Shown here: positions 35,020 to 44,688 of the stretch, in pieces
Layout: each line of letters opens with the position of its first letter
Numbering within the stretch: the stretch's first letter is position 1
From: an uncultured Sphaerochaeta sp.
GTDB taxonomy: Bacteria; Spirochaetota; Spirochaetia; Sphaerochaetales; Sphaerochaetaceae
Reading direction: 5' to 3'
DNA: 64,000 nucleotides
NCBI RefSeq assembly: GCF_963666015.1
Contig: NZ_OY762555.1
Coordinates: forward strand, 2,418,001-2,482,000
The notes under the pieces: generated by a model
The model's database searches: none
Told to the model about the DNA's origin: nothing
Seen by the model: only the letters and a program-made list of their open reading frames with translations
Position numbers and translations under genes: made by a program

Positions 35020-36045
35020 ATGAAGGAAAAAACAAATTTATCAGTGGGTGTCGATTTAGGTACCTCGAACCTTCTCATTTATGTTGAAGGGCAAGGTACA
35101 CTGTTCAATGAACCTTCGATCATTGCAATTGACAAGGCAACTGGTAATGTAGTCTCAGTTGGGTATGAAGCAGCAAAACTGGATGGGAAGACCCATAGCA
35201 AGGTTGAGGTAGCCAGGCCACTACAGGGAGGAGTAATCTCAGATATTCAACTGATCCGAGAAATTCTTCTCTTTACATTGGACAAGATTTTTCTTTCGAA
35301 TTTGGATTCGATCAGCAGACTTTTGATCTGTATTCCTTCAGAAATAACCAATACAGAAAAAGAAGCCATTATTGAGCTTGGACACGGACTTGGAATCCAG
35401 AATACAGAAATAGAACAGGAAATTAAGGCAGGAGCCCTTGGCTCTGGTGTAGATATCTTTGCACCGAGAGGGCATATGGTGATTGATATTGGTGGCGGTA
35501 CGACCGATTTTGGGATTCTGTCTCTTGGGGAAGTCGTACTCTCCAAATCAATCAAGATTGCCGGAGATTATTTCGATAAACAGATCATTGACTATGTAAA
35601 AACCAGCCATAAGCTGGAGATCGGAAATCAGACAGCAGAAAGAATCAAGATTTCGCTTGCTTCTCTCACTGGACCTTTCCCAGTAGATGAAGATGGTGCT
35701 CCTGTTGTGACTGAGGCTATGGGCCGTGACCTGGTCACTGGTCTCCCTCGGCAGATTCTCCTGCACCCTGAGGAAATCAGGGAAGTGCTTCTCAATTGCT
35801 TTGATCCCATTAAGTCCATCTTGCTGGCAACCCTGGAAGAAACACCTCCAGAGCTAGCAGGGGATTTAGTTGATTCTGGAATCCTGCTGACAGGTGGTTG
35901 CTCGCAGATTCCTGGGATTAAGGAGTATTTCACTGATATTGCCCAGATCCCGGTATATCTTTCTGAGGTACCTCTCTCTGCGGTGATAGATGGATGCAAG
36001 AAGATGCTCAAAATGACAAATCGGCATTTTTATAGTGAACTATAG
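35020..36045 (+). CDS. MreB-like actin homologue, first of three
   Basis: This is a bacterial actin of 341 aa. Phosphate-1 GVDLGTSNLLIYVEGQG, connect-1, phosphate-2 VIDIGGGTTDFGILS and adenosine motif GILLTGGCSQIPG are intact, so ATP binding is expected. The loop that reads EEPMAAAIGAGL in canonical MreB is EQEIKAGALGSGVDI here, a change shared with its two neighbours. MreB filaments normally guide wall synthesis and rod shape. It has the shortest C-terminal tail of the three and no obvious N-terminal amphipathic helix. It overlaps the region of the next gene's start by a few bases at most. Confidence 0.88.
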   Translation: MKEKTNLSVGVDLGTSNLLIYVEGQGTLFNEPSIIAIDKATGNVVSVGYEAAKLDGKTHSKVEVARPLQGGVISDIQLIREILLFTLDKIFLSNLDSISRLLICIPSEITNTEKEAIIELGHGLGIQNTEIEQEIKAGALGSGVDIFAPRGHMVIDIGGGTTDFGILSLGEVVLSKSIKIAGDYFDKQIIDYVKTSHKLEIGNQTAERIKISLASLTGPFPVDEDGAPVVTEAMGRDLVTGLPRQILLHPEEIREVLLNCFDPIKSILLATLEETPPELAGDLVDSGILLTGGCSQIPGIKEYFTDIAQIPVYLSEVPLSAVIDGCKKMLKMTNRHFYSEL

Positions 36046-36058
36046 GAAGGGTATAAGA

Positions 36059-37087
36059 ATGAGTGCAGCAATGGTACATGACAAACTTGGGTTGGGAATA
36101 GATCTCGGAACCGCAAATTTATTGGTGTTCCTTGAAAAGAAAGGAATCATATTCAATGAACCTGCAGTAATTGCGTTTGATAGAGAATCCGGGAAAATTG
36201 TAGCGGCTGGAGAGGATGCCCATAGAATGTTGGGTAAGGTTCACTCCAAAATTGCAGTGATAAAACCATTGAAGAATGGCGTTATCTCAGATATGCGTGC
36301 AGCAAAGGCCTTGCTGACGTATGTGCTTGGAAAGATTGAGAATCTTACAGAGAAAGACCTCTCAAAGACTACCTGCGTGATCTGTTGTCCGTCTGAAGTG
36401 ACAAAGATTGAACGCGATGTTATGGCTGATCTTGCAGCCAAAATGAAGATTACCGATGTATTCATCGAGGAAGAGATTAAGTCAGGTGCACTGGGAGCTG
36501 GGGTTGACATCTTCAAGTCAAAAGGGGTGATGGTAGTCGATATCGGAGGAGGCACCACAGATGTCGGTATTATTTCTTTTGGTGATATTGTGCTTTCTCG
36601 CACCATACGAAAAGCAGGAAGTTTCATGGATGATGAAATCTCCAAATATGTGAAAAAAACACAGAGTGTTGAGATAGGGGAATTGACCGCCGAGAAAATG
36701 AAAATTGAATTGGGTGACTTGCATGTGGATGCCAAAAACGTCGTGAATCGATATGCAGGAAGGGATATGGTGAAGGGAATCCCCAAGTGGGTTATGCTTT
36801 CAACCCAGGAAGTCCAGACGGTACTGAACCCCGTATTCGATGAAATTGTGAAACTTATTACCGGTGTATTGAAGGATACCCCACCGGAACTCTCAGCTGA
36901 TATCTACAAGCATGGAATTCTTCTTACCGGTGGATGTGCCTTGATTCGGGGAATCGAGGATTACGTCAAGGAACGGATTCAGGTTCCTGTGAAAGTGGTC
37001 CAGAACCCGCTTACTTGTGTTGCAGAAGGTACTAAGTATTTACTGAAAAACCGCGGAGACTACCTCGTTAATCCGCTTCAACTGTAG
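36059..37087 (+). CDS. MreB-like actin homologue, second of three
   Basis: This is an actin fold of 342 aa. GLGIDLGTANLLVFLEKKG, VVDIGGGTTDVGIISFG and GILLTGGCALIRG form the nucleotide pocket, and DTPPELSADI is the MreB C-lobe signature. The EPM loop is EEEIKSGALGAGVDI. AGGAAGGG at 36044-36051 selects the ATG at 36059, 13 bp after the previous stop; a GTG at 36035 would overlap it. The paralogues are clearly diverged, so this is not a recent duplication. Confidence 0.88.
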   Translation: MSAAMVHDKLGLGIDLGTANLLVFLEKKGIIFNEPAVIAFDRESGKIVAAGEDAHRMLGKVHSKIAVIKPLKNGVISDMRAAKALLTYVLGKIENLTEKDLSKTTCVICCPSEVTKIERDVMADLAAKMKITDVFIEEEIKSGALGAGVDIFKSKGVMVVDIGGGTTDVGIISFGDIVLSRTIRKAGSFMDDEISKYVKKTQSVEIGELTAEKMKIELGDLHVDAKNVVNRYAGRDMVKGIPKWVMLSTQEVQTVLNPVFDEIVKLITGVLKDTPPELSADIYKHGILLTGGCALIRGIEDYVKERIQVPVKVVQNPLTCVAEGTKYLLKNRGDYLVNPLQL

Positions 37088-37099
37088 GAGATTTTCATC

Positions 37100-38149
37100 A
37101 TGGCAATCACCATCCGAAAACAAGATAAAGAGACAAAAAGTGTTGTTGGGAAAAATATTGGAATAGACTTGGGAACTGCTAATATCCTTGTCTATGTCGA
37201 AGGAGAAGGGATCATCACCAATGAACCTTCGGTAATAGCATTTGACTATGAGACCAATGAGGTACTGGCTACAGGAACAATGGCAGCCAATATGATTGGA
37301 AAGGGCCACCATGGTATCAAGATCGTAAGTCCGCTGAACCAGGGTGTCATTTCTGACATAGAGGCTACCAAGAAGCTCATTGAGATCTCCCTGCATAAGA
37401 TTGAGAACATCAATATCGATATCACTGAGTCAACACTTCTGCTCTGCTGTCCTTCTGAGGTAACCCAGTTGGAACGGGACTCATTCATGGACTTGGGCAA
37501 CAAGCTCGGGGTCAAGGATGTATTCATTGAACAGGAAGTGAAAGCTGGAGCGATCGGGTCAGGCCTTGATATCTTCAGCAGCAATGGATCGATGATCATT
37601 GATATTGGTGGGGGATCCACCGATATTGGCGTACTCTCCTTGGGTGATATCGTGGTGTCCGAGTCCAATCGTATTGCAGGAAACTATTTTGACGGTGAGA
37701 TCATGGACCATATGCAGTATAAGCATGGCCTGCTTATTGGTAAGAAAACTGCTGAGCGGATCAAGGTTGAAATCGGTTCCTTGAGACAAAAAATCGAGAG
37801 TCCGAAGGAGACCTGGGTAAGTGGACGGGATGTAGTTACCGGACTTCCCAAGAAAATTACGATACATGAGAACGAAATCCGTGATGTTCTGGTCAAGCCA
37901 TTTGAATCAATCGCCACCATGGTATTGAAGGTGCTGCAGAATACCCCGCCTGAGCTCTCTTCCGATATTATCGTGAACGGAATCTACGTCAGCGGAGGAG
38001 GAGCAATGATCGATGGAGTTGATGAGTTCCTCCATCGTAAGGTTGGTATGGATTTCCACATCTCCAAGCGTCCCATGACGGCAGTGGTTGATGGAACCAA
38101 GCTTTTGTTGAAGAACCGGGGAAGTTATTTCGTAAAGCCAACCGATTAA
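37100..38149 (+). CDS. MreB-like actin homologue, third of three
   Basis: This is an actin fold of 349 aa with a longer basic N-terminus (MAITIRKQDKETKSVVGKN) before GIDLGTANILVYVEGEG. Phosphate-2 is IIDIGGGSTDIGVLSLG, the adenosine motif GIYVSGGGAMIDG, and the variant loop EQEVKAGAIGSGLDI. It follows the second copy by 12 bp. A 15-bp hairpin separates it from the degenerate GGDEF-EAL gene, suggesting different expression levels within one transcript. Confidence 0.88.
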   Translation: MAITIRKQDKETKSVVGKNIGIDLGTANILVYVEGEGIITNEPSVIAFDYETNEVLATGTMAANMIGKGHHGIKIVSPLNQGVISDIEATKKLIEISLHKIENINIDITESTLLLCCPSEVTQLERDSFMDLGNKLGVKDVFIEQEVKAGAIGSGLDIFSSNGSMIIDIGGGSTDIGVLSLGDIVVSESNRIAGNYFDGEIMDHMQYKHGLLIGKKTAERIKVEIGSLRQKIESPKETWVSGRDVVTGLPKKITIHENEIRDVLVKPFESIATMVLKVLQNTPPELSSDIIVNGIYVSGGGAMIDGVDEFLHRKVGMDFHISKRPMTAVVDGTKLLLKNRGSYFVKPTD

Positions 38150-38164
38150 GTGAGGGAATGAGTA

Positions 38165-38200
38165 CAGACCTTTCTTTCCTGAATGGGAAGGAAAGGTCTG
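38165..38200 (+). terminator. 15-bp hairpin after the third mreB-like gene
   Basis: The arms 38165-38179 and 38186-38200 pair completely with one G-U and a 6-base loop. No U-run follows, so partial termination or mRNA protection is more likely than a hard stop before the next gene. Confidence 0.65.
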
Positions 38201-38231
38201 ATCCCCAATTTCTACTGAAAAGGAACGCCTT

Positions 38232-39686
38232 ATGAGAATCATGCAACATCAATGTATTGCAGTTGGAAGTGTCTTCTTCCTCGCTCTATTGACCAGTCTC
38301 TATTACACAAGATTTATCCTCAGTATCTTCTTTGCCCTGCTATTTCTCATCAGTATGAGCATTGGGTTCCTGATTTCTGGAAAAACAGGACCCTGGGGAT
38401 TTTCCAATAGGTCGCTTACAAGATGGCTGAAAAGTCATCAAGCCAATTTGGACTCGGTGTTCTGCCTCTACGTTTCCATCCATGCAAGAGGGGTCTTCCA
38501 ATCCTGTGTCGACCGTCAAGAACTGGAAGTGGTGTATACTCGTTGTACGCAAGAGCTGATGGGATATTTTGGAGTGGGTAATGTCCAAAGGATGACGCAT
38601 GATGAATTTGCTATTCTCCGGGACTTCCCCTCAACAAACGTAGTCGATGAGAAGGAGAAAGTTGAATATCAGACTATTGTATGTCAAACTATTACAGACC
38701 GTATCAATGGATTGCTTGGTTCCATGGATACGAGCCGGCTACCACCATTCGCGGTAACCGTTGGTTGTGCCTCCTCTGGTCTGCGGTATCGGATGGATAC
38801 CCTCGAGCAACTTGTCGACCTGGCTTATGTTACCGAAGAGACAGCGAGGAAGAGTCGCAAGAAATTCCTTGTAGCTGATGAAGTGATAAGGGCGAGAAAG
38901 CTGGATATAGATGAATGTAAACAGGGCTTCCTGACTGAAGGATGGGAAGAGGAGTTCAATCCATTCTTCCAGCCGGTCATCGATCCTGGTTCCCTCTCCG
39001 TAGTGGGTGCTGAGAGTTTGGCAAGATGGCAACTTGGAGGCTTCAGGGTGTTATCAGCCCAGGTGTTCAGGGATGTAGCTTGTGAACTGCACCACATTAC
39101 GACCATCGATTTAACCATTATATCAAAGACGTTTTCAATCATTCGGCGCATGATGATGGCGAGGATAATTCCCTATACCTTCAAGACGGTAATCAATGTG
39201 AGTGATGAAAGTCTGAAGAAAGGGTTTGCAAAACGTATGTTCTTTCTGGCAGAGCAGCATGGGCTGCATCCATCCCAAATAGAGTTTGACATCAAGGACT
39301 CTGCCTTGGCATTTCCTGAATCCTTATTGGTAATCAAGGAACTCCGAGAAACTGGATTCAGGGTCTCCCTTGACGTCTTTACTGAGACGGCATTTGATCT
39401 CCAAGCATTGGTGAGAGCTGACTTTGATATCATCAAGCTGGATTTCAGGGCATTCTCTCCTCAGCTGCAACAGGTATATGCGGCATTGAAAGAGGCTGCA
39501 GAGAAGGGGGATGTTGAAATTCTTGCAAAGGGCATTGAAAACAAGGTTGTTCTCGATGCTGCCATGGCGCTTGGATGTACGTATGTGCAGGGCAATTATT
39601 TTACGCAACCCATTCCTGAATCAACATTCGAAGTGTTCATGAAGAAATACCAACAGGGTCTCGACCTAGGCTCTTCACTCGGTTAG
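38232..39686 (+). CDS. Degenerate GGDEF-EAL membrane protein, likely c-di-GMP receptor
   Basis: Two membrane helices (about 8-50) are followed by a reduced GGDEF-like region (MTHDEFAI in place of GGDEF) and an EAL-like domain (about 240-475). The EAL motif is ESL (GAESLARW) and the Asn is kept (INVSD). However, DDFG has become DVFT, ELTES has become FDIKDS and AEGIE has become AKGIE. With two metal ligands lost, hydrolysis is unlikely; binding c-di-GMP without cutting it remains possible. It is downstream of the mreB-like genes on the same strand, so a link between c-di-GMP and the actin filaments is an attractive inference. Confidence 0.8.
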   Translation: MRIMQHQCIAVGSVFFLALLTSLYYTRFILSIFFALLFLISMSIGFLISGKTGPWGFSNRSLTRWLKSHQANLDSVFCLYVSIHARGVFQSCVDRQELEVVYTRCTQELMGYFGVGNVQRMTHDEFAILRDFPSTNVVDEKEKVEYQTIVCQTITDRINGLLGSMDTSRLPPFAVTVGCASSGLRYRMDTLEQLVDLAYVTEETARKSRKKFLVADEVIRARKLDIDECKQGFLTEGWEEEFNPFFQPVIDPGSLSVVGAESLARWQLGGFRVLSAQVFRDVACELHHITTIDLTIISKTFSIIRRMMMARIIPYTFKTVINVSDESLKKGFAKRMFFLAEQHGLHPSQIEFDIKDSALAFPESLLVIKELRETGFRVSLDVFTETAFDLQALVRADFDIIKLDFRAFSPQLQQVYAALKEAAEKGDVEILAKGIENKVVLDAAMALGCTYVQGNYFTQPIPESTFEVFMKKYQQGLDLGSSLG

Positions 39687-39694
39687 AAGAAAAT

Positions 39695-41740
39695 TCATTC
39701 CCTAAACATCATGAAGTTGAAGGCTTGTGGAATTGGATAGCGTTCCTTGACAATCTTGGCTACTTCATCTTCCGGTACCTCAGGATGTGATTCACTGTAG
39801 AGGATGGATTGATAGGAAAACCATAAGCTGTTCAGAGGTGTATCCCCTTCTCGGATATGCCCTATCTCCCTGTCAAAGACCAATCTCTTGATGAGCGGGG
39901 CATTCTTCTCCTGAACAGCCAGCTTTGCACGGTTAATCCTTAATGTTTCACTTGAATCCATCCAAGTGGAGGGAAGCTCCTGGAAAAGCTTATGGGCTTC
40001 GATGGTTTTCTGTTCAGCAACAAGGAGCGCGCAGTACTCTTCTGCAATTGCAGGGTCAGTCATAAAACCAGAGAGGTTGCTTGCGATGGAGTACCATTGT
40101 AGAGCTTCATCCACTTCTCCTCTTCTGATTTCCAGTTGCGCAAGATTTCTTGCTGTCCAGGCGTTTGGGAGATTCTCCATCGTCTTGAGCCAACAGGTTT
40201 GAGCATATGATACTTCTTCTTGTTCCAAGTGGATGATTCCAAGGTAGTGGTTGAGGGTGGCCGAGTCTTGAATAGTCAAGCAAGGGTTTCTCAATGCAGA
40301 CAAGAATTTTGCTTTCCACGTATTGGAACAGGGAGGAGCACATAAAGGTCGAATATTGGGATCCATTACCGGCAGCTTTCCTTCAGTTATCAGGCAAAGA
40401 TACGGAAGTTCCTGATCCTGGATGCTGTCCCTTCCAAAATGGAATGCTACCGGTAGTGAGAGGTTCTGGGCCTTTTGTTCGAGGAACCCCCAGCTGCTTC
40501 CTTGGTGCATAATTTGTTCAGGGCTGTGTTCACTTGCCTTGAGGCATGTTTGATGCACAGCTGAGAGTCTCTTTTCGTCTATGATCAAACGAATAGTAGC
40601 CTCTGCTGCCTGCATGGCAACTTCATATTGTGGGCTGTGGGCTTCTTGTGGGGATATATCCAAAGACCCGAAGGCCTGTGTCCAGCAGATTGAACTCTGT
40701 GCCTCCAGGTATGAGCCGTGCAATTGACTTGGAGCCAAGCCACTTTGAACCTCGATATATTCAGCTTCACTGTCAGGAGAAAGGTAGCGTTGCCACCGCT
40801 TGCCCCCTGCATGGCTCCCCCAGCAGAACATTTTCCTATAGGACAAGGGAGGCGTAGAAGCTTCAAAGAAGCCGCTGCCGTCTTCTTCAATGGCGCACTC
40901 CCATGGCATTGGGCTCTTTTCGCAAAGAAAGAAATACTCGTTTGATGCCTTGAATTGGTTCGGGTACGAGGCATCAATGTCTTCGTAGATTTCCATTCGG
41001 GGCATATTCATATGACCGAAGAGTCGGGTGTTGTTCTTTGCATAGGGATCCAGATAGAGTGCTTCATTGCTACTTGCTAGAACCCGTGTCTTCTCTGTGA
41101 CTGGTACTGCAGTATTTGTCCAGTAATACAATGATTTTCGCTCACTGGAAAGGTTATGAATATGGACATGGGCGTACAATAGCTTGGATGTTTCTCCCAA
41201 GTGGAAGTCTATATGCCACCAGAGACCCTTACATCGCTCATATTCAGAGAGACGCAAGAACTGCACACCCTCCTCATCTTTCTGCGTCGAGGCGAATACA
41301 TCACTGCAGGTGGTGAAGGCATGCCCATATTGGCCTATATTCCACTCAATTCCTCCAGCAAACCATGCATCAAGATTGGAAAGGTTGCAAGCTTGGAGGC
41401 TTGTATTGCAATAGAGCAGTTCTCTGCCATTCCCTTTGTCGATAAGGCTGATGAGTCTTCCTCCAAGCGTTGGGAGAAAGGTTGCCTTGAGATATTCGTT
41501 CTCCATGATGATTGCAGGAATATCTTGCTCTACTCGGTTTCTATCGTAGCGGTCTTGGATTTGGTAGGGAAGAGAACGCTTGCCGCAATCAAGGCCCATA
41601 AGGCCAGTATACTCAGAAGAAACTTGTGGTTTTACCCTTACTAGAGCATCGCGCTCGGGGTCTCTAAATGAAGGAAGTGGATTGGCTCCTATAGGTAAGG
41701 CCGCGTTTGCCTTGAATGTGCCGCTTTTAATTGAAGTCAT
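39695..41740 (-). CDS. DUF5107 and TPR protein
   Basis: This is a 681-aa protein. A large beta-rich DUF5107 domain (about 60-330: NEYLKATFLPTLGGRLISL, NLDAWFAGGIEWNIGQYGHA) resembles galactose-mutarotase/glycoside hydrolase beta-sandwiches. TPR-like helical repeats follow (about 490-640: HYLGIIHLEQEEVSYAQTCW, ARNLAQLEIRRGEVDEALQW). Homologues occur next to sugar ABC genes; the reaction is unknown. No signal peptide is seen, so it is cytoplasmic. It is last in the sugar operon, 3 bp after the kinase gene. Confidence 0.8.
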   Translation of the reverse strand: MTSIKSGTFKANAALPIGANPLPSFRDPERDALVRVKPQVSSEYTGLMGLDCGKRSLPYQIQDRYDRNRVEQDIPAIIMENEYLKATFLPTLGGRLISLIDKGNGRELLYCNTSLQACNLSNLDAWFAGGIEWNIGQYGHAFTTCSDVFASTQKDEEGVQFLRLSEYERCKGLWWHIDFHLGETSKLLYAHVHIHNLSSERKSLYYWTNTAVPVTEKTRVLASSNEALYLDPYAKNNTRLFGHMNMPRMEIYEDIDASYPNQFKASNEYFFLCEKSPMPWECAIEEDGSGFFEASTPPLSYRKMFCWGSHAGGKRWQRYLSPDSEAEYIEVQSGLAPSQLHGSYLEAQSSICWTQAFGSLDISPQEAHSPQYEVAMQAAEATIRLIIDEKRLSAVHQTCLKASEHSPEQIMHQGSSWGFLEQKAQNLSLPVAFHFGRDSIQDQELPYLCLITEGKLPVMDPNIRPLCAPPCSNTWKAKFLSALRNPCLTIQDSATLNHYLGIIHLEQEEVSYAQTCWLKTMENLPNAWTARNLAQLEIRRGEVDEALQWYSIASNLSGFMTDPAIAEEYCALLVAEQKTIEAHKLFQELPSTWMDSSETLRINRAKLAVQEKNAPLIKRLVFDREIGHIREGDTPLNSLWFSYQSILYSESHPEVPEDEVAKIVKERYPIPQAFNFMMFRE

Positions 41741-41743
41741 GTT

Positions 41744-42835
41744 CTATACTCCTTGTGATAGCGTCTGCCACTTACTGTCCATATCCTGCATGAGGGCAAT
41801 CTGGTTCCTTGCTCTCTCAAGGTTTTGGTTCTCCCGATCAATATGATAGTAGCGATCCCCATTGAGAAAATCCGTCAAGAAACGTACTGCCATAATCTGG
41901 GTGATGTTTCTTCCTGATTCGACCACCAGTGATCGTTCGAGCGGGGTAAGGAAATCAGCTTTTGAGAAATATCCTGCCAGTAGAGCATGGTGGAGTGAGG
42001 TGTCACAGTGTACCGTGGAAAGATCAGTGGCATCCTCCTCTGCTGTTGTGGTTGCCGTCCTGATCATATCTCCGGTATCGAAAAGGATGGTTCCAGGCAT
42101 CACGGTATCAAGGTCAATGATACAGAGCGCTTCTTTCCCATCGAGGCTGAACAAGACATTGTTGATCTTCGTGTCATTATGGGTTACTCGCACAGGAAGC
42201 CTCCCTTCCTGTAGCTTGTCCCAGAGCATGAATCCCCGCTCCTTGCTATCCATGAGATATTCCACTTCAGGACCTACCATCTGAATCCGGTCATCATGGT
42301 TCACTTGTATTGCTTCTTCAAGCTGTTCATAGCGTAGGCGCATATCATGGAAGTGAGGAATTGTTTCATGTAACAAGTTTCCATCGAAGTCCGACAGCTG
42401 CAACTGGAAGTTGCCAATAGCCTCACCCAGAAGATATGCTTGTTCTGCATCTGCTATTGTCTTGAAGGTTTTCACGTAATCGATGAACTGGTAGGTTCTC
42501 CAATACCCCCCATCCTCATCAACATACACATTGGCCCCAGAACGGGTAGGTATGACACGTAGACACCGTTGATCAACATTGTCATAGTGACCGATAAGTT
42601 TTGATCGTATGTGTGAGGTAACCAGACTGACATTCTCCATCAAGGCTTCCGGCTGCTTGAACACCAAGGTATTTATTCGTTGATGCGTATACTTCTGGAC
42701 ACTCCCTTTATTCGTGAAGGTGGTGAAGAACGTGGAGTTGATATGTCCTTCCTTGTTGACCTCAATGGAAGTCAGGGAACCTTCGATGGCGAAATGATTG
42801 ATAACTTGGCGGAGCTTATGTTCTGAAATCTGCAT
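41744..42835 (-). CDS. Aminoglycoside-phosphotransferase-fold sugar kinase (NahK-like)
   Basis: The 363-aa kinase is closest by motif to N-acetylhexosamine 1-kinase: GHINSTFFTTF (nucleotide loop), YTHQRINTLVFKQPEALMEN split across a turn, catalytic VTHNDTKINNVLF (Asp and Asn) and metal IDLDTVMPG followed by DTGDMIR. Such kinases phosphorylate GlcNAc/GalNAc at C1 with ATP. Placed between ABC permeases and DUF5107, it probably activates the imported sugar. The exact sugar cannot be read. Confidence 0.8.
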   Translation of the reverse strand: MQISEHKLRQVINHFAIEGSLTSIEVNKEGHINSTFFTTFTNKGSVQKYTHQRINTLVFKQPEALMENVSLVTSHIRSKLIGHYDNVDQRCLRVIPTRSGANVYVDEDGGYWRTYQFIDYVKTFKTIADAEQAYLLGEAIGNFQLQLSDFDGNLLHETIPHFHDMRLRYEQLEEAIQVNHDDRIQMVGPEVEYLMDSKERGFMLWDKLQEGRLPVRVTHNDTKINNVLFSLDGKEALCIIDLDTVMPGTILFDTGDMIRTATTTAEEDATDLSTVHCDTSLHHALLAGYFSKADFLTPLERSLVVESGRNITQIMAVRFLTDFLNGDRYYHIDRENQNLERARNQIALMQDMDSKWQTLSQGV

Positions 42836-42887
42836 ACAGGCCTCTTAAGGTGGGATGAGTGAAATTGAATGAATAGTGTGTGTGATT

Positions 42888-43748
42888 CTATCCTTTGATA
42901 GCTCCAGCTGTTACTCCTTGGATGATTCGCTCTGAAAGGAATATATAGAGGAGAAAGGTCGGCATGAATACGATGACAACAGAGGCAAACATGCCTCCCC
43001 AGTCTCCTGTATACCGCATTGCTTGGATCATATTGAACAATCCAACAGAGACTGGCCTTACCTTTGGTTTGTTTGCAAAAATCATAGACATGAAATACTC
43101 GTTCCAGATGGTGATGAAGTTGAATACCGTAACCGTGATGATTCCAGGTTGCACCAAGGGGAGCATAATTCTCCAGAAAGTCCCCATAGGGGAACAGCCA
43201 TCGATGTACGCTGCTTCCTCATAGGTGGTACTCAGGCTCTTGAAGAATGCAAGCAGGAAGAAAGTGGTGAAAGGAACATTCATGGCAATGTAGAGGAATA
43301 TGAGCAACCACCGGTTGTTTGTCAGGCGTAGTCGGCTTACGAGGCTGAACAGTGGCATGACGATCATAATCGCCGGGATTCCCAATGCAGAGGCAAGAAG
43401 GCTCTGGATGGAAAGATTTCCCCTAAACTTGAACCGGCTCAATACATAGGCTGCTGGGGAAGCGATAAGGATGATCGAGGTACAGGATACCACGGTATAC
43501 ATCAATGAGTTCATGAAATATACCGATACTTTTTGTGTGTTCCAGGCACGAATATAGTTCTCGAAATGGAACCCCGACTCAAACTTGAACATGGCATCAC
43601 TGAATATTTCCTGACTAGTTGAAAAAGAAGCAAAGAATACCCAGCCAATAAGTACGAAAGTAAAGATTACCCATGTAACGACTAAGACGTAGGAAGGGAT
43701 CATTCGGACTTGTGTATGATGGTCGAGTGAACGAAGTTTTTTTGCCAT
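42888..43748 (-). CDS. Sugar ABC transporter permease (MalG type)
   Basis: This permease has six spans (286 aa). EAA loop EEAAYIDGCSPMGTFWR and C-terminal SERIIQGVTAGAIKG are typical of the MalG partner. It lies 9 bp after the MalF-type gene on the minus strand and 52 bp before the kinase gene. No ATPase is encoded here. Confidence 0.9.
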   Translation of the reverse strand: MAKKLRSLDHHTQVRMIPSYVLVVTWVIFTFVLIGWVFFASFSTSQEIFSDAMFKFESGFHFENYIRAWNTQKVSVYFMNSLMYTVVSCTSIILIASPAAYVLSRFKFRGNLSIQSLLASALGIPAIMIVMPLFSLVSRLRLTNNRWLLIFLYIAMNVPFTTFFLLAFFKSLSTTYEEAAYIDGCSPMGTFWRIMLPLVQPGIITVTVFNFITIWNEYFMSMIFANKPKVRPVSVGLFNMIQAMRYTGDWGGMFASVVIVFMPTFLLYIFLSERIIQGVTAGAIKG

Positions 43749-43757
43749 GATTCCCTC

Positions 43758-44666
43758 CTATAGTTCCACATCATCGTTTTTGACGATGAGGTTTGTTGCT
43801 GAAAAGGCGATGATGACAATTATCATCATGATAACCCCAACTGCTGCACCCGCTCCACTATCTCTAACGGTAGTGGTGCTGGCCGAAGACCCAAATACGA
43901 TTTCATACATATAGTTCATAGGTGCTACCGTTGCATTGGAGAGGTTGACCGGGCTGAATAACTGGCCCCAGACAAAGAAGGCAACCGTAAAAACGGTCCA
44001 CATAACGATGTTTGTCCTAAAACAACCCCGTAGGAACGGCAGGGTGATGTGGAAGAACCGCTGGAAGACATTTGCGCCTTCTATCTGTGCAGCTTCCATA
44101 TAATCTTTGGGTATTTGTTCGATGCTTGCCATGAAAATCAGCATGTGGTACCCAACCATGCCGAATGAGTAGGCGACCAGCATAGACCAGAAGAGTTTAT
44201 CCGGCCCTGTCCAGAGGGTCTCAGAGAGTCTTGTCATTCCTAGTGAAGCAAAGATATCGTGAAGCAATCCATAGGAAGAGTTATAGACATAGTTGATCCA
44301 CATGGTTCCCATCGCGATTGCCGATACTACATTGGGGAGGTATATGACGCTCCTGAAGAATTTCGCAAACTTCATTCCATTGGTAAGGGAAACAGCAAAA
44401 AAGAGTGCTGTGACCATTACCCCTATACCACCAACAAGCCAGATACTTGCAATATTTCGCATTGATTGTCTGAAAATTGCTGTGTTGAACAGGGTCCGGT
44501 AGTTTTCCAACCCGTTGAAACTCCAGGTTGAAATCGGATCTGATACAGATTCAACGGCAAAAAAGCTCATGATGGTTGTCCGAATTGAGGGATACAAGAA
44601 TACCAACAGGTAGCAGATCATGGCCGGGGTGAGGAAGATGATGATCATCATGCGATTCTTTTTCAT
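43758..44666 (-). CDS. Sugar ABC transporter permease (MalF type)
   Basis: This permease has six spans (302 aa). The start MIIIFLTPAMICYLLVFLYP, FNGLENYRTLF and EAA loop EAAQIEGANVFQRFF are family marks. It is separated from the upstream binding-protein gene by a strong hairpin. Confidence 0.9.
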   Translation of the reverse strand: MKKNRMMIIIFLTPAMICYLLVFLYPSIRTTIMSFFAVESVSDPISTWSFNGLENYRTLFNTAIFRQSMRNIASIWLVGGIGVMVTALFFAVSLTNGMKFAKFFRSVIYLPNVVSAIAMGTMWINYVYNSSYGLLHDIFASLGMTRLSETLWTGPDKLFWSMLVAYSFGMVGYHMLIFMASIEQIPKDYMEAAQIEGANVFQRFFHITLPFLRGCFRTNIVMWTVFTVAFFVWGQLFSPVNLSNATVAPMNYMYEIVFGSSASTTTVRDSGAGAAVGVIMMIIVIIAFSATNLIVKNDDVEL

Positions 44667-44688
44667 AGTGGTACCTTTGAGAAATGAA

